Below, piece by piece: positions 42,733 through 52,135 of a stretch of DNA of 54,982 bases; position 1 is the first letter of the stretch; every line of letters begins with the position of its first letter. The stretch is from Phycisphaerae bacterium. GTDB lineage: Bacteria; Planctomycetota; Phycisphaerae; UBA1845. The DNA lies in the NCBI GenBank assembly GCA_029260055.1, contig JAJDDX010000263.1:1-54982 (forward strand). The letters run 5' to 3'. The translations under genes were made by a program, and so were the position numbers. The notes beneath the pieces are model-generated. The model did no database searches and was not told the DNA's origin. It was given only the letters and a program-made list of their open reading frames with translations.

Positions 42733-44631
42733 TCACTCCGGCCTTGGGCCAGTGACGATCGCCATCCAGGCCGCGTAGTCGGCGATGCTCACGTCTCCGT
42801 CATCGTCAAAGTCGAAGCTGCACAAGCACGCGGCGCGCAGCGAGAGGTCAAGGTCGGCCGCCCCGAAGCACATCTGCAGGGATGCCGCGTCGGCAAGGTC
42901 GATACTCGCGCTGTCGTCAAAGTCGCCGATCGGCTGAATCCGGTCGGACTCGTAAGCGCCCATGTCGACGCGGCAACTCTGGAGCCGCGGATTCCCCGCC
43001 AGATCGACCGCATCGGGCGCAAACTCGGCAGCCGGGTCGCCACGGTTGATGCAGGGCGATTCGGCGGCGAGCCGAAGGTCGTCGTCCAGCGTGCCCGCCA
43101 CGCCGTCCGGTCCCAGCGGATCGACGAAAAGCGGATTAACGTCGATGTTGCCCACTCCGGGGAGTTCCTCCCAGGATCCTTCGATGCAAGAATGGCGCAT
43201 CGCCCGGACGACTGACTCCGAAACCTGCGCATACGTTCCGGAAACCCATTCGGACGTGTTGCCCCATAGGATGGAATCGACCACGTCCGTACGATGCGCG
43301 TAAAGACCACCGACAGTCTGAGCCGAGTTCTGACTGAAAGTGCAGTTGAGAAAGGTGGTACGAGCGGTTTCCCCGCCGATGACAAAAGCGCCGCCGCCAT
43401 ACTGGAGCGCCGTGTTGCCGTTGAACACGCAGTTCGTCAGCACGGCGCCCGTGTTGATGCCGCCGAAACCGCCGGCACCACCGTACGATGAGTTGCCGCT
43501 GAGAATGCAGCTTTCAAGCCTCGGGGCTCCGGAGTTCACGTGAATCGCACCGCCGTCGGGGTAACAGAGTCGTCTCCCGTCCGCAGATGTACCGCTTCGC
43601 GCGGACGGATCGGCCACTGCGTTGCGGACAAAGACGCAGTTCGAAATCGTCGGGCTTCCGTCTCGAATGTACATCGCGCCACCGGAGCCGGCGGCTGTGT
43701 TGCCAACGAATACGCAGTTCGAAGCCGTCGGACTACTGTCTCGAATGTACATTCCCCCGCCGGAACCCGCTGCCGAATTGCCATCGAAGACACAGCTTGA
43801 AACAGTCGGGCTACCATCTCGGATGTACATCCCGCCGCCGGCCCGGGCGGCTGTATTGCCGATGAAGGCGCAGTTCGAAACGGTCGGATCCCCGCCTCGG
43901 ATGTCCATGCCCCCACCGACTGCGACGTCAGAAGCGTCGGCATTCCCACCTTCGATCGTGAACCCGTCCAGCACCGTCCCTGCGCCCGCCTCGATGGCCA
44001 GCACCACGTGCAGGCTGCTGTGGCGGACGTCGGGTTCGAAAGCGGGCACGTCAGAGACCGAACAGACGGACGCGGCCGTATCTACACACTCCTGATCCCA
44101 GGGTGCCTCGCAACACTTGGAGAGGAACCAGCAGACCACGACCTCGCAGCGCCAATCGCCACACCCGGGCGCGTCGTGGGGCACGAGGCAAGGATTCGTG
44201 GTCGGCCCGAACTCACGCTCGTCGATGCGCCCACTCAAGACGGTCTCATGGATTCGCGGGTCTCGTAGGTCGGGGCCGGGAGCTGTCACGCCGGCGTATC
44301 CTCCGAGCAGTCGGACGCCGTCGACCAACTCGAATGAGGCGTACCGATCCCCGGCGGCGACGTACGCACCGGCGTCCGGTGTGTACACGCCTTGTGCCAC
44401 GCGGATTTCACTGACGACCCCTGGAAAACGCAACGCCTCCGCCAGCGCATCCTGAAGATGGATGTAAGCATCGGTCCAACTCCCGCCACTGTCGCTGCCG
44501 GCGGCCTTGGCATCGACATAGCGGACACCTTGGGGATCGCCCGCCGCAGAGGCCGCTGCGTAAGGCATCGTGAGTGCGGTTAGCGCGAATACCGACAGGA
44601 CCGCTGGCGGAGCGAGACGTCGAGTCTGCAT
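42733..44631 (-). CDS. Secreted right-handed beta-helix protein with inserted Cys-rich module and dockerin-like tail
   Basis: 632 aa from the ATG at 44631, where GAGGAGG (44638-44644) sits 6 bases upstream and a signal peptide follows (LSVFALTALTMPYAAASAAG); the frame opens 19 codons earlier. After RYVDAKAAGSDSGGSWTDAY, typical of pectin-lyase-like secreted proteins, residues about 147-190 hold a Cys-rich module (PHDAPGC, CC, WDQEC) homologous to that of the eight-gene array. Then come 26-residue repeats with GGGMYIRDGSPT, the ending NPLFVDPLGPDG and AGNPRL typical of such helices, and a dockerin-like pair DFDDSASIDLADAAS and FDFDDDGDVSIADYAAW. No catalytic residues are evident, so it may be a binding or structural protein. 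Confidence 0.88.
   Translation of the reverse strand: MQTRRLAPPAVLSVFALTALTMPYAAASAAGDPQGVRYVDAKAAGSDSGGSWTDAYIHLQDALAEALRFPGVVSEIRVAQGVYTPDAGAYVAAGDRYASFELVDGVRLLGGYAGVTAPGPDLRDPRIHETVLSGRIDEREFGPTTNPCLVPHDAPGCGDWRCEVVVCWFLSKCCEAPWDQECVDTAASVCSVSDVPAFEPDVRHSSLHVVLAIEAGAGTVLDGFTIEGGNADASDVAVGGGMDIRGGDPTVSNCAFIGNTAARAGGGMYIRDGSPTVSSCVFDGNSAAGSGGGMYIRDSSPTASNCVFVGNTAAGSGGAMYIRDGSPTISNCVFVRNAVADPSARSGTSADGRRLCYPDGGAIHVNSGAPRLESCILSGNSSYGGAGGFGGINTGAVLTNCVFNGNTALQYGGGAFVIGGETARTTFLNCTFSQNSAQTVGGLYAHRTDVVDSILWGNTSEWVSGTYAQVSESVVRAMRHSCIEGSWEELPGVGNIDVNPLFVDPLGPDGVAGTLDDDLRLAAESPCINRGDPAAEFAPDAVDLAGNPRLQSCRVDMGAYESDRIQPIGDFDDSASIDLADAASLQMCFGAADLDLSLRAACLCSFDFDDDGDVSIADYAAWMAIVTGPRPE
43606..43917 (-). 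repeat. Four in-frame 78-bp repeats of the beta-helix
   Basis: Four consecutive 26-codon units begin GGGMDIR, GGGMYIR, GGGMYIR and GGAMYIR; each adds one or two helix coils (PTVSNCxFxGNTA). Such repeats can expand or contract by slippage or recombination. Confidence 0.8.
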
Positions 44632-45149
44632 AAACGGCCTCCTCGTGCGCGCGGACCTTCCGCGCGGTGATTCGGTGGACGGACGCATAGCGCGCGGATC
44701 AGCGGTAATGGCCGCTCCGCGCGAAGACGAGAGGACGCAGTCGCGCCCGGTCGGGCGCTGCGTCGGATGCTTTCAGTAGGTAGGACACCGGAGGCCACCC
44801 GACGGCGGAAGAAATTGTGGGGCGGTGCACCGGCGTGCGCCCCCCGCCGGGCTGGCAACGAGCCGGCAGCGCCGGTTCCGGGTCCGTTGCCTCCGCGCCG
44901 AGCACCGCTCGAGAGCGGTGGCACACCGGAGGTGGCTTGTCGTGCCTACATCGGGGCCAAGCCCGACGCTATTGGTCGGTTCAGCATGCTCCATCCCGGT
45001 GAGGCGCCGGGTTCAGCGGTGCTCGTACTTGGCCGTATCTCGGCTGCGCCTGTGAAAACTTGACACTTTGGGTCGCCTTCGCGACCATCGCCGATCTCGG
45101 CTTTTTTTCGGGTTGGCCGGCCCGACCGCCTACGCTTGGACCCCGTGAT
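44632..45149. other. Repeat-rich divergent intergenic region
   Basis: 518 bases between the divergent beta-helix and plsC genes, with no supported gene. It holds a ribosome site at 44638-44644; a hairpin CACCGCTC/GAGCGGTG (44903-44910/44913-44920) followed by GCACACC, resembling family 2 REP-like elements; ACACCGGAGG twice near 44790 and 44923; and, close to plsC, a small hairpin (45071-45086) and GCCGATCTCGGC with seven T (45090-45108), which could be a weak terminator or attenuator. Confidence 0.5.
44638..44644 (-). promoter_or_regulatory. Ribosome binding site that sets the beta-helix gene start
   Basis: GAGGAGG on the minus strand, 6 bases before the ATG at 44631. It excludes the upstream ATG at 44688. 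Confidence 0.75.
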
Positions 45150-45908
45150 ATGCTTCGAGCCCTCGTTACCTTGATCGCGTCATCCCTGGTCGTGCTCGTC
45201 CTGGGCTCGTTCGCGCTGGTCGCGGGGCTGGTCTATCCCGCACGGTGGGTGATCGCGTTCGTGTCCCTCCAGTGGGCTCGGACGATCATCTTCTGTGCCG
45301 GAGTCGACCTGACGGTCCTGGGGGCGCACCGCCTGGCGCCCGGCAAGTCCTACTTTTTCATCGGAAACCACGAAAGCGGCCTGGATATCCCGATCCTCGT
45401 CCACGCTTGCCGGGGCCACGTGCGTTTCATGGCGAAGGATTCGCTGTTTCGGATTCCGGTGTTCGGATGGCTCATGACGAGGTACCAGTTCGTCGCGGTG
45501 GACCGCTCCCGGCCCCGGGCCACGCTTAGAAACCTCGACCGCGTGCTCGGTAAAATGCGTAATAACCCCGTTTCACTAGCGGTCTTTCCCGAGGGCACAC
45601 GCTCTCGTGACGGCAAGCTGTTGCCGTTTCGGCGCGGCGCGATCAAGATAGGGCAACGTAGCGGGCTCGACATTGTACCCTTCTGTATCGACGGGTCCGC
45701 CGCGGTGAACCACCCGGACGTATTCCGGGCGGTGCCGGGGCCGGTGCGTCTGGAATTCATGACGCCGATCCCGGCCGCCGACGTGGCGTTGATGTCACCG
45801 GGCGAACTTCACGACCGGGTCCGGGAAGCCGTCGAGCGTGGATTGGAAGGCGGCCCGGCCTCGCTGAGAAGCGAGATGCCGGCCACGGTCGCCCTGGAGA
45901 GAACGTAG
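45150..45908 (+). CDS. plsC: 1-acyl-sn-glycerol-3-phosphate acyltransferase (PlsC family)
   Basis: 252 aa from the ATG at 45150; a TTG at 45060 would add residues with no family match. Transfers an acyl chain to a lysophosphatidate-type acceptor at the inner membrane. Seen: N-terminal membrane segment (LVTLIASSLVVLVLGSFALV), the catalytic NHESGLD (NHx4D), the block FVAVDRSRP, and FPEGTRSRDG for acceptor binding. It begins the lipid operon: the next gene starts 2 bases after its stop. A second PlsC domain lies in that next protein, so the two may act on different positions or acceptors (inference). Confidence 0.92.
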   Translation: MLRALVTLIASSLVVLVLGSFALVAGLVYPARWVIAFVSLQWARTIIFCAGVDLTVLGAHRLAPGKSYFFIGNHESGLDIPILVHACRGHVRFMAKDSLFRIPVFGWLMTRYQFVAVDRSRPRATLRNLDRVLGKMRNNPVSLAVFPEGTRSRDGKLLPFRRGAIKIGQRSGLDIVPFCIDGSAAVNHPDVFRAVPGPVRLEFMTPIPAADVALMSPGELHDRVREAVERGLEGGPASLRSEMPATVALERT

Positions 45909-45909
45909 C

Positions 45910-48900
45910 GTGCCCCACGACACGGGCCATACGACGGATCGCATTCGCGATCGTCTGGCGGGCCAACACCTGCTGGTGACCGGTTCGACCGGTTTCCTCG
46001 CCAAGGCGTTCATCGAAAAGCTGCTGCGCAGTGTCGACACCATTGGCAGCATTCACTTGTTGGTTCGCCCGCGTCCGGGCAGCAATACGCCCCAGCAGCG
46101 CGTCTTTCGCGACGTGCTGGGATCGCGCGCGTTCGATCGACTTCGGGCGCAGCTCGGCGATGGCTTTCATCGACTCTGCGAAGAAAAGATTCACGTCGTC
46201 GGCGGAGACCTGACGCACGAGCATCTCGGCGTCGAGCCCGACGCTTACGAAGCGCTGACCAAGAAGATCACGCTCGTGGTCAACAGCGCGGCCACGGTGA
46301 CGTTTGACGAACAATTGGACCTGGCGGTCCAGCTCAACACGCTCGGTCCCCTGCGGTTGCTCCAGTTCGCTCGGGATTGCGGCGACGTCCCGTTCCTGCA
46401 CGTATCGACTTGCTATGTGTGCGGAACGAGGCAGGGCGTGGTGGCGGAGGACTTCAGCGCGCCGGAATCGGCATGCGAGAAACTGCCCCGATGCAAGGAC
46501 ACGGGAAAGTTCGACCTCGATGCGCTGGTCGATTCCACGCTGACCGAGGCAACTGCGATCAAGGAAAAGCTGGGCTCGGGCACCGAGGCCTGTCGCCGTG
46601 AGTTGATTGAAGCCGGCATGCGGACCGCCCGATCCTTCGGCTGGAACGATACGTACACGTTTACGAAGTGGATCGGCGAGCAGCTACTCATTCGCGAGCG
46701 TGCCCCGGTCCCGGTCGTGGTCTTCCGCCCGGCGATCATCGAAGGCAGCTATGACGAGCCCGCACCGGGGTGGATCGACGGGCTTCGCATGGCCGACCCG
46801 ATCATCGTGGCCTACGGCAAGGGCAAGCTGAACGAGTTCCCCGCCCTACCCGACGTGGCGCTGGACATGATTCCGGTCGACTTCGTCGCGAATGCGATGA
46901 TCGCAACGCTGCCGGCAGGGCGCAAGACGCAGGACTCCGTACCGGTTTACCATTGTGCGTCGAGCGGCCGACACCCCGCCTTCCTGCGCGACATGCGCAA
47001 GCCGCTGGAGCGAGCCTTTCGCAAGCGCCCCATGCTCGACGACGACGGCCGGCCGATCGACCCGGGACGTCTCGAACTCGTCGAGAAGACGGAATTCGTC
47101 ACGCGGTGGCGTCGTCGGCAGCGGCGTCTGGCCCGCTTGCAGAAGCTGTATAAGCGCCTCGGGATTACCGGCCGGAGATTCCGGAAGCTCTCGGCGCTAT
47201 CGCGACAGATCGAGCAGGTGGTCTACTTCGCCAAGATCTACTCACCCTATACCCACCTGGACTGCCGCTTTGCCGACGACGGCCTGGTCAACGTGGCCGA
47301 GCAGTTGCATCCGGAAGACAAGAAGCTCTTCCCCTTCGATGTCGAGGTGATCGATTGGGCCGACTACCTGATCAACCGGCACGTACCGGGGTTGCGATCG
47401 TATGTTCTGGGAACCGGCTCCGAGCCGAGCGCGCGGCTTCGCGCCACCGAGGACTTTGGCGAAATCGACGGTGAAGCGCTCTCCGACGCGCTGCAGGCCA
47501 ATGACGTGTTCGAGGTGTTCCGGCGGTCGGCCGAGCGGTTCAAGAGCAAGCCCGCGCTGCAGATACGCCGTCACTCGCGTTGGATCCGATACAGCTACGA
47601 GGACGCCCTTCGTGCAACCGGCGCGATCATGCTCCGCTTCCTCGAACGGGGCCTGGAGCCCGGCGACTGCGTCGCGATCTGCGGCGAAAGCTCGCCGGAG
47701 TGGGGCCTGGTTCACCTGGCGATCATGCGGGCGGGCATGACGGCTGTGCCGCTCGATCCGCAGATCCCCGCCGACGAGGCATGGGCGGCGGCACGGTTCG
47801 TGAGCGCCAAACTGATGTGCGCCACGCAAGCTACTACGTCCAGACTCGAGCAGAGTCGCGGCAATGAGGACGCGCCGCTGGTGACCATGCGGGAGCCTTT
47901 CGTGCCACCGCCCGGGGCATCGCGTGACGCGGTGCCCGACCCGGTGGCCACCGACGGCACGGCACCGGCCTCAATCCTGTTCACGTCCGGTACCACGGTC
48001 GCACCCAAAGCGGTGCCGCTTACGCACCGGAACCTGATCGCTAACGCGCAGGCCCTGCTTCAAGTGCATCGAATCCATCCTTCCGACGAATTGCTCTCCG
48101 TGCTGCCTATGTATCACGCATTCGAGTTCACGGGAGGTTTTCTCGTGCCGCTCGTCGGCGGCGCGACGATCCCCTACCTCGCGGACATGAGGGGGCCCGA
48201 AATCCGTTCGGCCATGAAGGCCACCGGTACGACGGTCATGCTCGTCGTGCCGCGCCTGCTTCGCAGCTTCTACGACGCTATCGAAAACCAGATCGCCGCG
48301 TCGGGACTTCTCAAGCGCGGGGCCTTCAAGATGCTGGGCGCCGGCTCGGCGATGACCGGGCGACGATTCGCACGCGGCTTTCATTCTGCCGTACACAAGG
48401 AATTCGGTGGTCGGCTGCGGATGTTCGTGTGTGGCGGCTCACGGCTCGAGCCGGATCTTTTCGACTCCTTCGCGGCCCTGGGCTTTCCGGTGTACGAGGG
48501 CTACGGCCTGACCGAGACCTCCCCGGTGCTCGCAGTCAACCCGCACGGATCGAGTCGGCCGGGTTCGGTGGGCAAGGTGCTGCCGAATGTCGAGTTGGAG
48601 ATACGCAACCAAACGCTCGAGGGCATCGGCGAGATATGGGCGTCCGGTCCGAGCGTCATGTCGGGCTACCTGAACAACCCGAAGGCCAGCGCCGAGGTCA
48701 TCGTCGACGGCTGGTTCGACACGGGCGATCTGGGCCGGTGTGATTCGGATGGGTATCTCCACATCACGGGCAGGTCCAAGGACCTCATCGTGACCGGCGC
48801 CGGCAAGAACGTTTACCCGGACGAAGTCGAGTGGCGGTACCGCGATTTGCCGTTCGTCAAGGAACTCTGCGTGTTCGGGATGGATGCGGAGGACGGCATC

Positions 48901-50157
48901 GGTGATGCGATACACGCCGTGGCCGTCATCGACGAGGCCGCCCCCGGCGGGATGGACCGATCCTCCATCGAACGCGAGATTCGAATGGCCGCCGAGTCGG
49001 TCTCGGAGAATCTGCCGAGCCACCAGCGCATCAGTGCCTTGCACTTCTGGGATCAGGAGCTTCCCAAGACCTCGACCCTCAAAGCCAAGCGAGGCGTGAT
49101 CCGCGATCTGATTCGAGCCACACGCACCTCATCGGGTTCGGCGTTACACGTCGAAACGAAAGAGCCATCGCGGGAGGAGCTATCCGCACCCGTCGACGAC
49201 GGTGTGGCTTTTCGTGCCCTGCGGGAGGTGCTCGCGAGAGTAACGAGACGGCCCGAGGCGGACATCCGTCGCGACACCCACCTTCTGCTCGACCTGGGCG
49301 TCGACAGCATCGGCAAGCTCGATTTGCTCGGTGAGATCGAGGCGAAATTCGGTATGCAGATCGACGACGAGCAGGGCGCGAAGATCGCTCGGGTGTCCGA
49401 TCTGATCACGGTCGTCGGGACGCGGCGGCCGATTCTCGGCGGCAAGAAGGATCCGGCGGCGTGGAAGAAGCGCATCGCAGCCGAGACCGCCGCCAACACG
49501 AACGGCCAACTGGCCGCCCCGCTCATGCCCGTTCGTTGGCTGCTCCGTGGAGGCGTGAGTCTGTTCCTCAAGACGTACGTGCGTGTGCGCGCGGTGGGTC
49601 GCGAGAACATACCACGGAGCGGCGCGTTCATTCTCGCACCGAATCACTCGTCGCACCTCGATTCGCCCAGCGTCATGCGCGCCGTCGCCGGCAAACGTCG
49701 CGTGTGGGTCGCGGGCGCGGAGGATTACTTCTTCAACACCCGTTTGAAGCGTTTCCTGTTTGGCAAGGTGCTCGATACGATCGCCTTCGACCGCAAGGCC
49801 GACGGTATTCAGGGTCTGAGGCGTTGCGGCGACGCGCTGAGCCGCGGGGACGGGCTGCTCATCTTCCCGGAGGGCACGCGTTCAACGACGGGCGAGTTGC
49901 AGCCGTTCAAGATCGGCGTGGCGGTCCTGGCGATCGAGCGAAGTGTACCGATCGTACCGGTCCACATCGATCACGCCTACGACCTGCTACCCAAGGGAAG
50001 ACGAATCGTCCGGCCCGGAGCGGTGACGGTACGATTCGGCAAGCCGGTTACACCACCGGCGCCCGAGGAACTCGACGATCACTACGCCGCCTTCAAGGAG
50101 GTGGCGAGCCAGGTCGAGTCCGCGGTTGTGGCCATGACAGACGAGGCTACCGACTGA
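45910..50157 (+). CDS. Multifunctional fatty-acyl reductase / acyl ligase / acyl carrier / PlsC fusion, ElbD-like
   Basis: 1415 aa from a GTG, four domains. (1) Residues 17-400: fatty-acyl-CoA/ACP reductase of the extended SDR type, with TGSTGFL (24-30), STCYVCG, and the YxxxK pair Tyr249/Lys253. (2) About 530-1070: AMP-forming acyl ligase with ILFTSGTT (689-696), YEGYGLTET (862-870), GWFDTGDLG (934-942), GRSKDLI and KNVYPDEVE. (3) About 1095-1170: acyl carrier domain with DLGVDSIGKLD, Ser1133 for phosphopantetheine. (4) About 1208-1405: PlsC with NHSSHLD (1245-1251) and FPEGTRS (1319-1325). All core motifs look intact. This set recalls ElbD, the multifunctional ether-lipid enzyme of Myxococcus xanthus (from memory). 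A role in alkyl-ether or other fatty-alcohol-derived lipids is inference. Confidence 0.9.
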   Translation: MPHDTGHTTDRIRDRLAGQHLLVTGSTGFLAKAFIEKLLRSVDTIGSIHLLVRPRPGSNTPQQRVFRDVLGSRAFDRLRAQLGDGFHRLCEEKIHVVGGDLTHEHLGVEPDAYEALTKKITLVVNSAATVTFDEQLDLAVQLNTLGPLRLLQFARDCGDVPFLHVSTCYVCGTRQGVVAEDFSAPESACEKLPRCKDTGKFDLDALVDSTLTEATAIKEKLGSGTEACRRELIEAGMRTARSFGWNDTYTFTKWIGEQLLIRERAPVPVVVFRPAIIEGSYDEPAPGWIDGLRMADPIIVAYGKGKLNEFPALPDVALDMIPVDFVANAMIATLPAGRKTQDSVPVYHCASSGRHPAFLRDMRKPLERAFRKRPMLDDDGRPIDPGRLELVEKTEFVTRWRRRQRRLARLQKLYKRLGITGRRFRKLSALSRQIEQVVYFAKIYSPYTHLDCRFADDGLVNVAEQLHPEDKKLFPFDVEVIDWADYLINRHVPGLRSYVLGTGSEPSARLRATEDFGEIDGEALSDALQANDVFEVFRRSAERFKSKPALQIRRHSRWIRYSYEDALRATGAIMLRFLERGLEPGDCVAICGESSPEWGLVHLAIMRAGMTAVPLDPQIPADEAWAAARFVSAKLMCATQATTSRLEQSRGNEDAPLVTMREPFVPPPGASRDAVPDPVATDGTAPASILFTSGTTVAPKAVPLTHRNLIANAQALLQVHRIHPSDELLSVLPMYHAFEFTGGFLVPLVGGATIPYLADMRGPEIRSAMKATGTTVMLVVPRLLRSFYDAIENQIAASGLLKRGAFKMLGAGSAMTGRRFARGFHSAVHKEFGGRLRMFVCGGSRLEPDLFDSFAALGFPVYEGYGLTETSPVLAVNPHGSSRPGSVGKVLPNVELEIRNQTLEGIGEIWASGPSVMSGYLNNPKASAEVIVDGWFDTGDLGRCDSDGYLHITGRSKDLIVTGAGKNVYPDEVEWRYRDLPFVKELCVFGMDAEDGIGDAIHAVAVIDEAAPGGMDRSSIEREIRMAAESVSENLPSHQRISALHFWDQELPKTSTLKAKRGVIRDLIRATRTSSGSALHVETKEPSREELSAPVDDGVAFRALREVLARVTRRPEADIRRDTHLLLDLGVDSIGKLDLLGEIEAKFGMQIDDEQGAKIARVSDLITVVGTRRPILGGKKDPAAWKKRIAAETAANTNGQLAAPLMPVRWLLRGGVSLFLKTYVRVRAVGRENIPRSGAFILAPNHSSHLDSPSVMRAVAGKRRVWVAGAEDYFFNTRLKRFLFGKVLDTIAFDRKADGIQGLRRCGDALSRGDGLLIFPEGTRSTTGELQPFKIGVAVLAIERSVPIVPVHIDHAYDLLPKGRRIVRPGAVTVRFGKPVTPPAPEELDDHYAAFKEVASQVESAVVAMTDEATD

Positions 50158-50876
50158 TGGCTGAGTCCGCTGAGCGCCCCGATAACCGAGCCGCCACGTT
50201 CTTCGACGTGGACGGCACCCTCGTCGAGACGACGATCGCCCACTACTACGCCTTCTTCCGGCGCAGCCGCATGCCCGCGCTGTTGAGCCGGTTGTGGTTC
50301 GCCTGGTACGTCGCCAAGTGCGGCTACTACATGGTGCTCGACAAGATCAACCGCAGCCGCATGAACATCGTGTTCTACCGCAGCTATCGCGGGCTCCCGG
50401 CCGCCGAGACCAAAACCGACTCGATCGGCTGCTACGAGGCCGTCATGAAGCCTCGCCGTTACGCGGAAGCGGCGCAGTGCGTCGAGCAGCACCGCCGGGC
50501 CGGCCGCAAAATCGTGCTCGTCACGGGTTCGATCGACTTCATCGTGGCCCCGCTGGCTGAGGAAATCGGTGCGGACCACGTGCTGGCACCTGTGCTCGTC
50601 GAGTCCGATGGGGCGTTCACCGGCGAACTAAACGGCCCACCCATCGGCGAGGAGGAGAAGGCACGGCAGATACGGGCGTTCGCCGCGCGCAACGGCATCG
50701 ACCTGTCCGCGTCTTTCGGCTACGGCGACAGCATAGCCGATCTGCCGATGTTGGAGGCTGTCGGCCACCCCGCGGTGGTCAACCCGGACAAGGCGCTCGG
50801 CGCCGTCGCGGCTGCGCGCGGCTGGCCAATTCACAACTGGACGGTCGAGTCACGGCGCGAGGACGACGGGCGATGA
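50157..50876 (+). CDS. HAD-superfamily hydrolase, subfamily IB (phosphatase)
   Basis: 239 aa. Its ATG shares one base with the stop of the fusion gene (TGATG). Seen: motif I FFDVDGTL with nucleophile Asp17 and acid Asp19, motif II VTGS (Ser125), Lys168 in the motif III region, and motif IV GYGDSIAD (Asp191, Asp195). This is the serine-phosphatase-like IB group, which often accompanies or is fused to PlsC enzymes. In this operon it probably dephosphorylates a lipid or glycerol-phosphate intermediate (inference). No signal peptide; the helix around 40-60 (LLSRLWFAWYVAKCGYYMVL) could contact the membrane. Confidence 0.9.
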   Translation: MAESAERPDNRAATFFDVDGTLVETTIAHYYAFFRRSRMPALLSRLWFAWYVAKCGYYMVLDKINRSRMNIVFYRSYRGLPAAETKTDSIGCYEAVMKPRRYAEAAQCVEQHRRAGRKIVLVTGSIDFIVAPLAEEIGADHVLAPVLVESDGAFTGELNGPPIGEEEKARQIRAFAARNGIDLSASFGYGDSIADLPMLEAVGHPAVVNPDKALGAVAAARGWPIHNWTVESRREDDGR

Positions 50877-52111
50877 AAGCACTGCAATATCGCAAGAGCG
50901 TGCCGCGGTATCTCACGTTGAAGCTGCTCGGGCGCAAGTTCAAGGGGCTCTACACCAGCGCTGTCTCTCCCGTGACACTGCGTGACATCGACGAACCGAA
51001 GCTCCCCACGTCGCAATGGGCGCGCATCGCCCCTCGGCTCGCCGGGATTTGCGGCTCCGACCTGTCGACCTACTGCGCCAAAGGCAGTCCCTACCTGGCA
51101 CCGGTCACGTCCATGCCCTTTGTCATGGGGCATGAGGTCGTCGGGACCGTTGCCGAAGTCGGCGACGATGCCACAGACTTGTCAATCGGCGATCGCGTGG
51201 TGCTGCATCCGGCTCTCGGGTGCAAGGCCCGGGGCATCGACCCACCCTGTGATGCCTGCGGCAACGGTCGCGACGCCCTCTGTCGGAACGTCTGTCGCGG
51301 CGACATTTCCGCGGGCATTCAGACCGGCTTCTGCCGCGACACCGGCGGCGGCTTCTCCGAAGGCTTCGTCGCCCACAGATCACAGATCCATCGTGTCCCC
51401 GACGATGTCGACGATCGGTCGGCTGTCCTCATCGAACCGTTCGCCTGCGCGATTCACGGCGCACTGCGCGCCGAGCTTTCGAAGGATGACACGGCGTTTG
51501 TGATCGGGTGCGGTTCGATTGGCCTGCTGACGATCGCCGCACTGCGCGCGACCGGATGCGAATCGCGCATCGTCGCCGCCGCAAAACACGAACATCAGAA
51601 GGAATTGGCGCTGGCACTGGGAGCTGACGAGTTGGTCGCGTCGCACGGATCAACGAGCGAGCGCTACGCCCAGTGGGCCAAGACCCTCGACGCCGATATC
51701 CTCCGAGGCGACCTGGGCAAACCCGCGGTCATGGGCGGCGCGTCGGCGGTGTTCGACTGCGTGGCCTCGTCGCGCTCGATTGACGACTCGCTTCGGTTTA
51801 CGAAAAGCGGCGGGACTTTCGTGCTGGTCGGCATGCCGGGCACGCCATTCGGCGTCGACTGGACGCCGATGTGGTTCAAGGAACTGTCCGTGCATGCCGC
51901 TTACGCGTACGGGCCCGAGCGGTACGCCGACGGCAAGCACGAGACGTTCGACATCGCCTTGCAGCTCATTCGGTCGTGGGGGCCGAAACTCGCGAAGCTG
52001 GTCGGAGACCCCTTCGACCTGAAAGACCATCGTGCCGCGTTCGCATCGGCGCTGGGAACCGGCAGGAGCCGCACCGCAAAGACCGTATTCGGCCTGAACG
52101 GTGCGACATAG
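50873..52111 (+). CDS. Zinc-dependent alcohol dehydrogenase (MDR family)
   Basis: 412 aa; the ATG overlaps the HAD stop by 4 bases (ATGA). Seen: catalytic zinc ligands Cys60 in GICGSDL and His87-Glu88 in GHEVVG, a structural-zinc-like Cys cluster CDACGNGRDALCRNVC (126-141), and the Rossmann motif GCGSIG (212-217). The N-terminal 30 residues are longer than usual, with RYLTLKLLGRKFKG. In the operon it could interconvert a long-chain alcohol and aldehyde or oxidise a polyol intermediate; the substrate is not visible from sequence. Translational coupling to the HAD gene argues for a shared pathway. Confidence 0.9.
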   Translation: MKALQYRKSVPRYLTLKLLGRKFKGLYTSAVSPVTLRDIDEPKLPTSQWARIAPRLAGICGSDLSTYCAKGSPYLAPVTSMPFVMGHEVVGTVAEVGDDATDLSIGDRVVLHPALGCKARGIDPPCDACGNGRDALCRNVCRGDISAGIQTGFCRDTGGGFSEGFVAHRSQIHRVPDDVDDRSAVLIEPFACAIHGALRAELSKDDTAFVIGCGSIGLLTIAALRATGCESRIVAAAKHEHQKELALALGADELVASHGSTSERYAQWAKTLDADILRGDLGKPAVMGGASAVFDCVASSRSIDDSLRFTKSGGTFVLVGMPGTPFGVDWTPMWFKELSVHAAYAYGPERYADGKHETFDIALQLIRSWGPKLAKLVGDPFDLKDHRAAFASALGTGRSRTAKTVFGLNGAT

Positions 52112-52135
52112 TGCTCTGTCAAGCGACCGTTTGAT

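Noticed and set aside
6252-44631. A diversity-generating retroelement acting on the Cys-rich families
   Set aside because: No reverse transcriptase, accessory gene or template repeat was found.
45060-45149. TTG start extending plsC by 30 codons
   Set aside because: The extension covers a hairpin and T-run and has no family match; the ATG at 45150 starts at the membrane segment.
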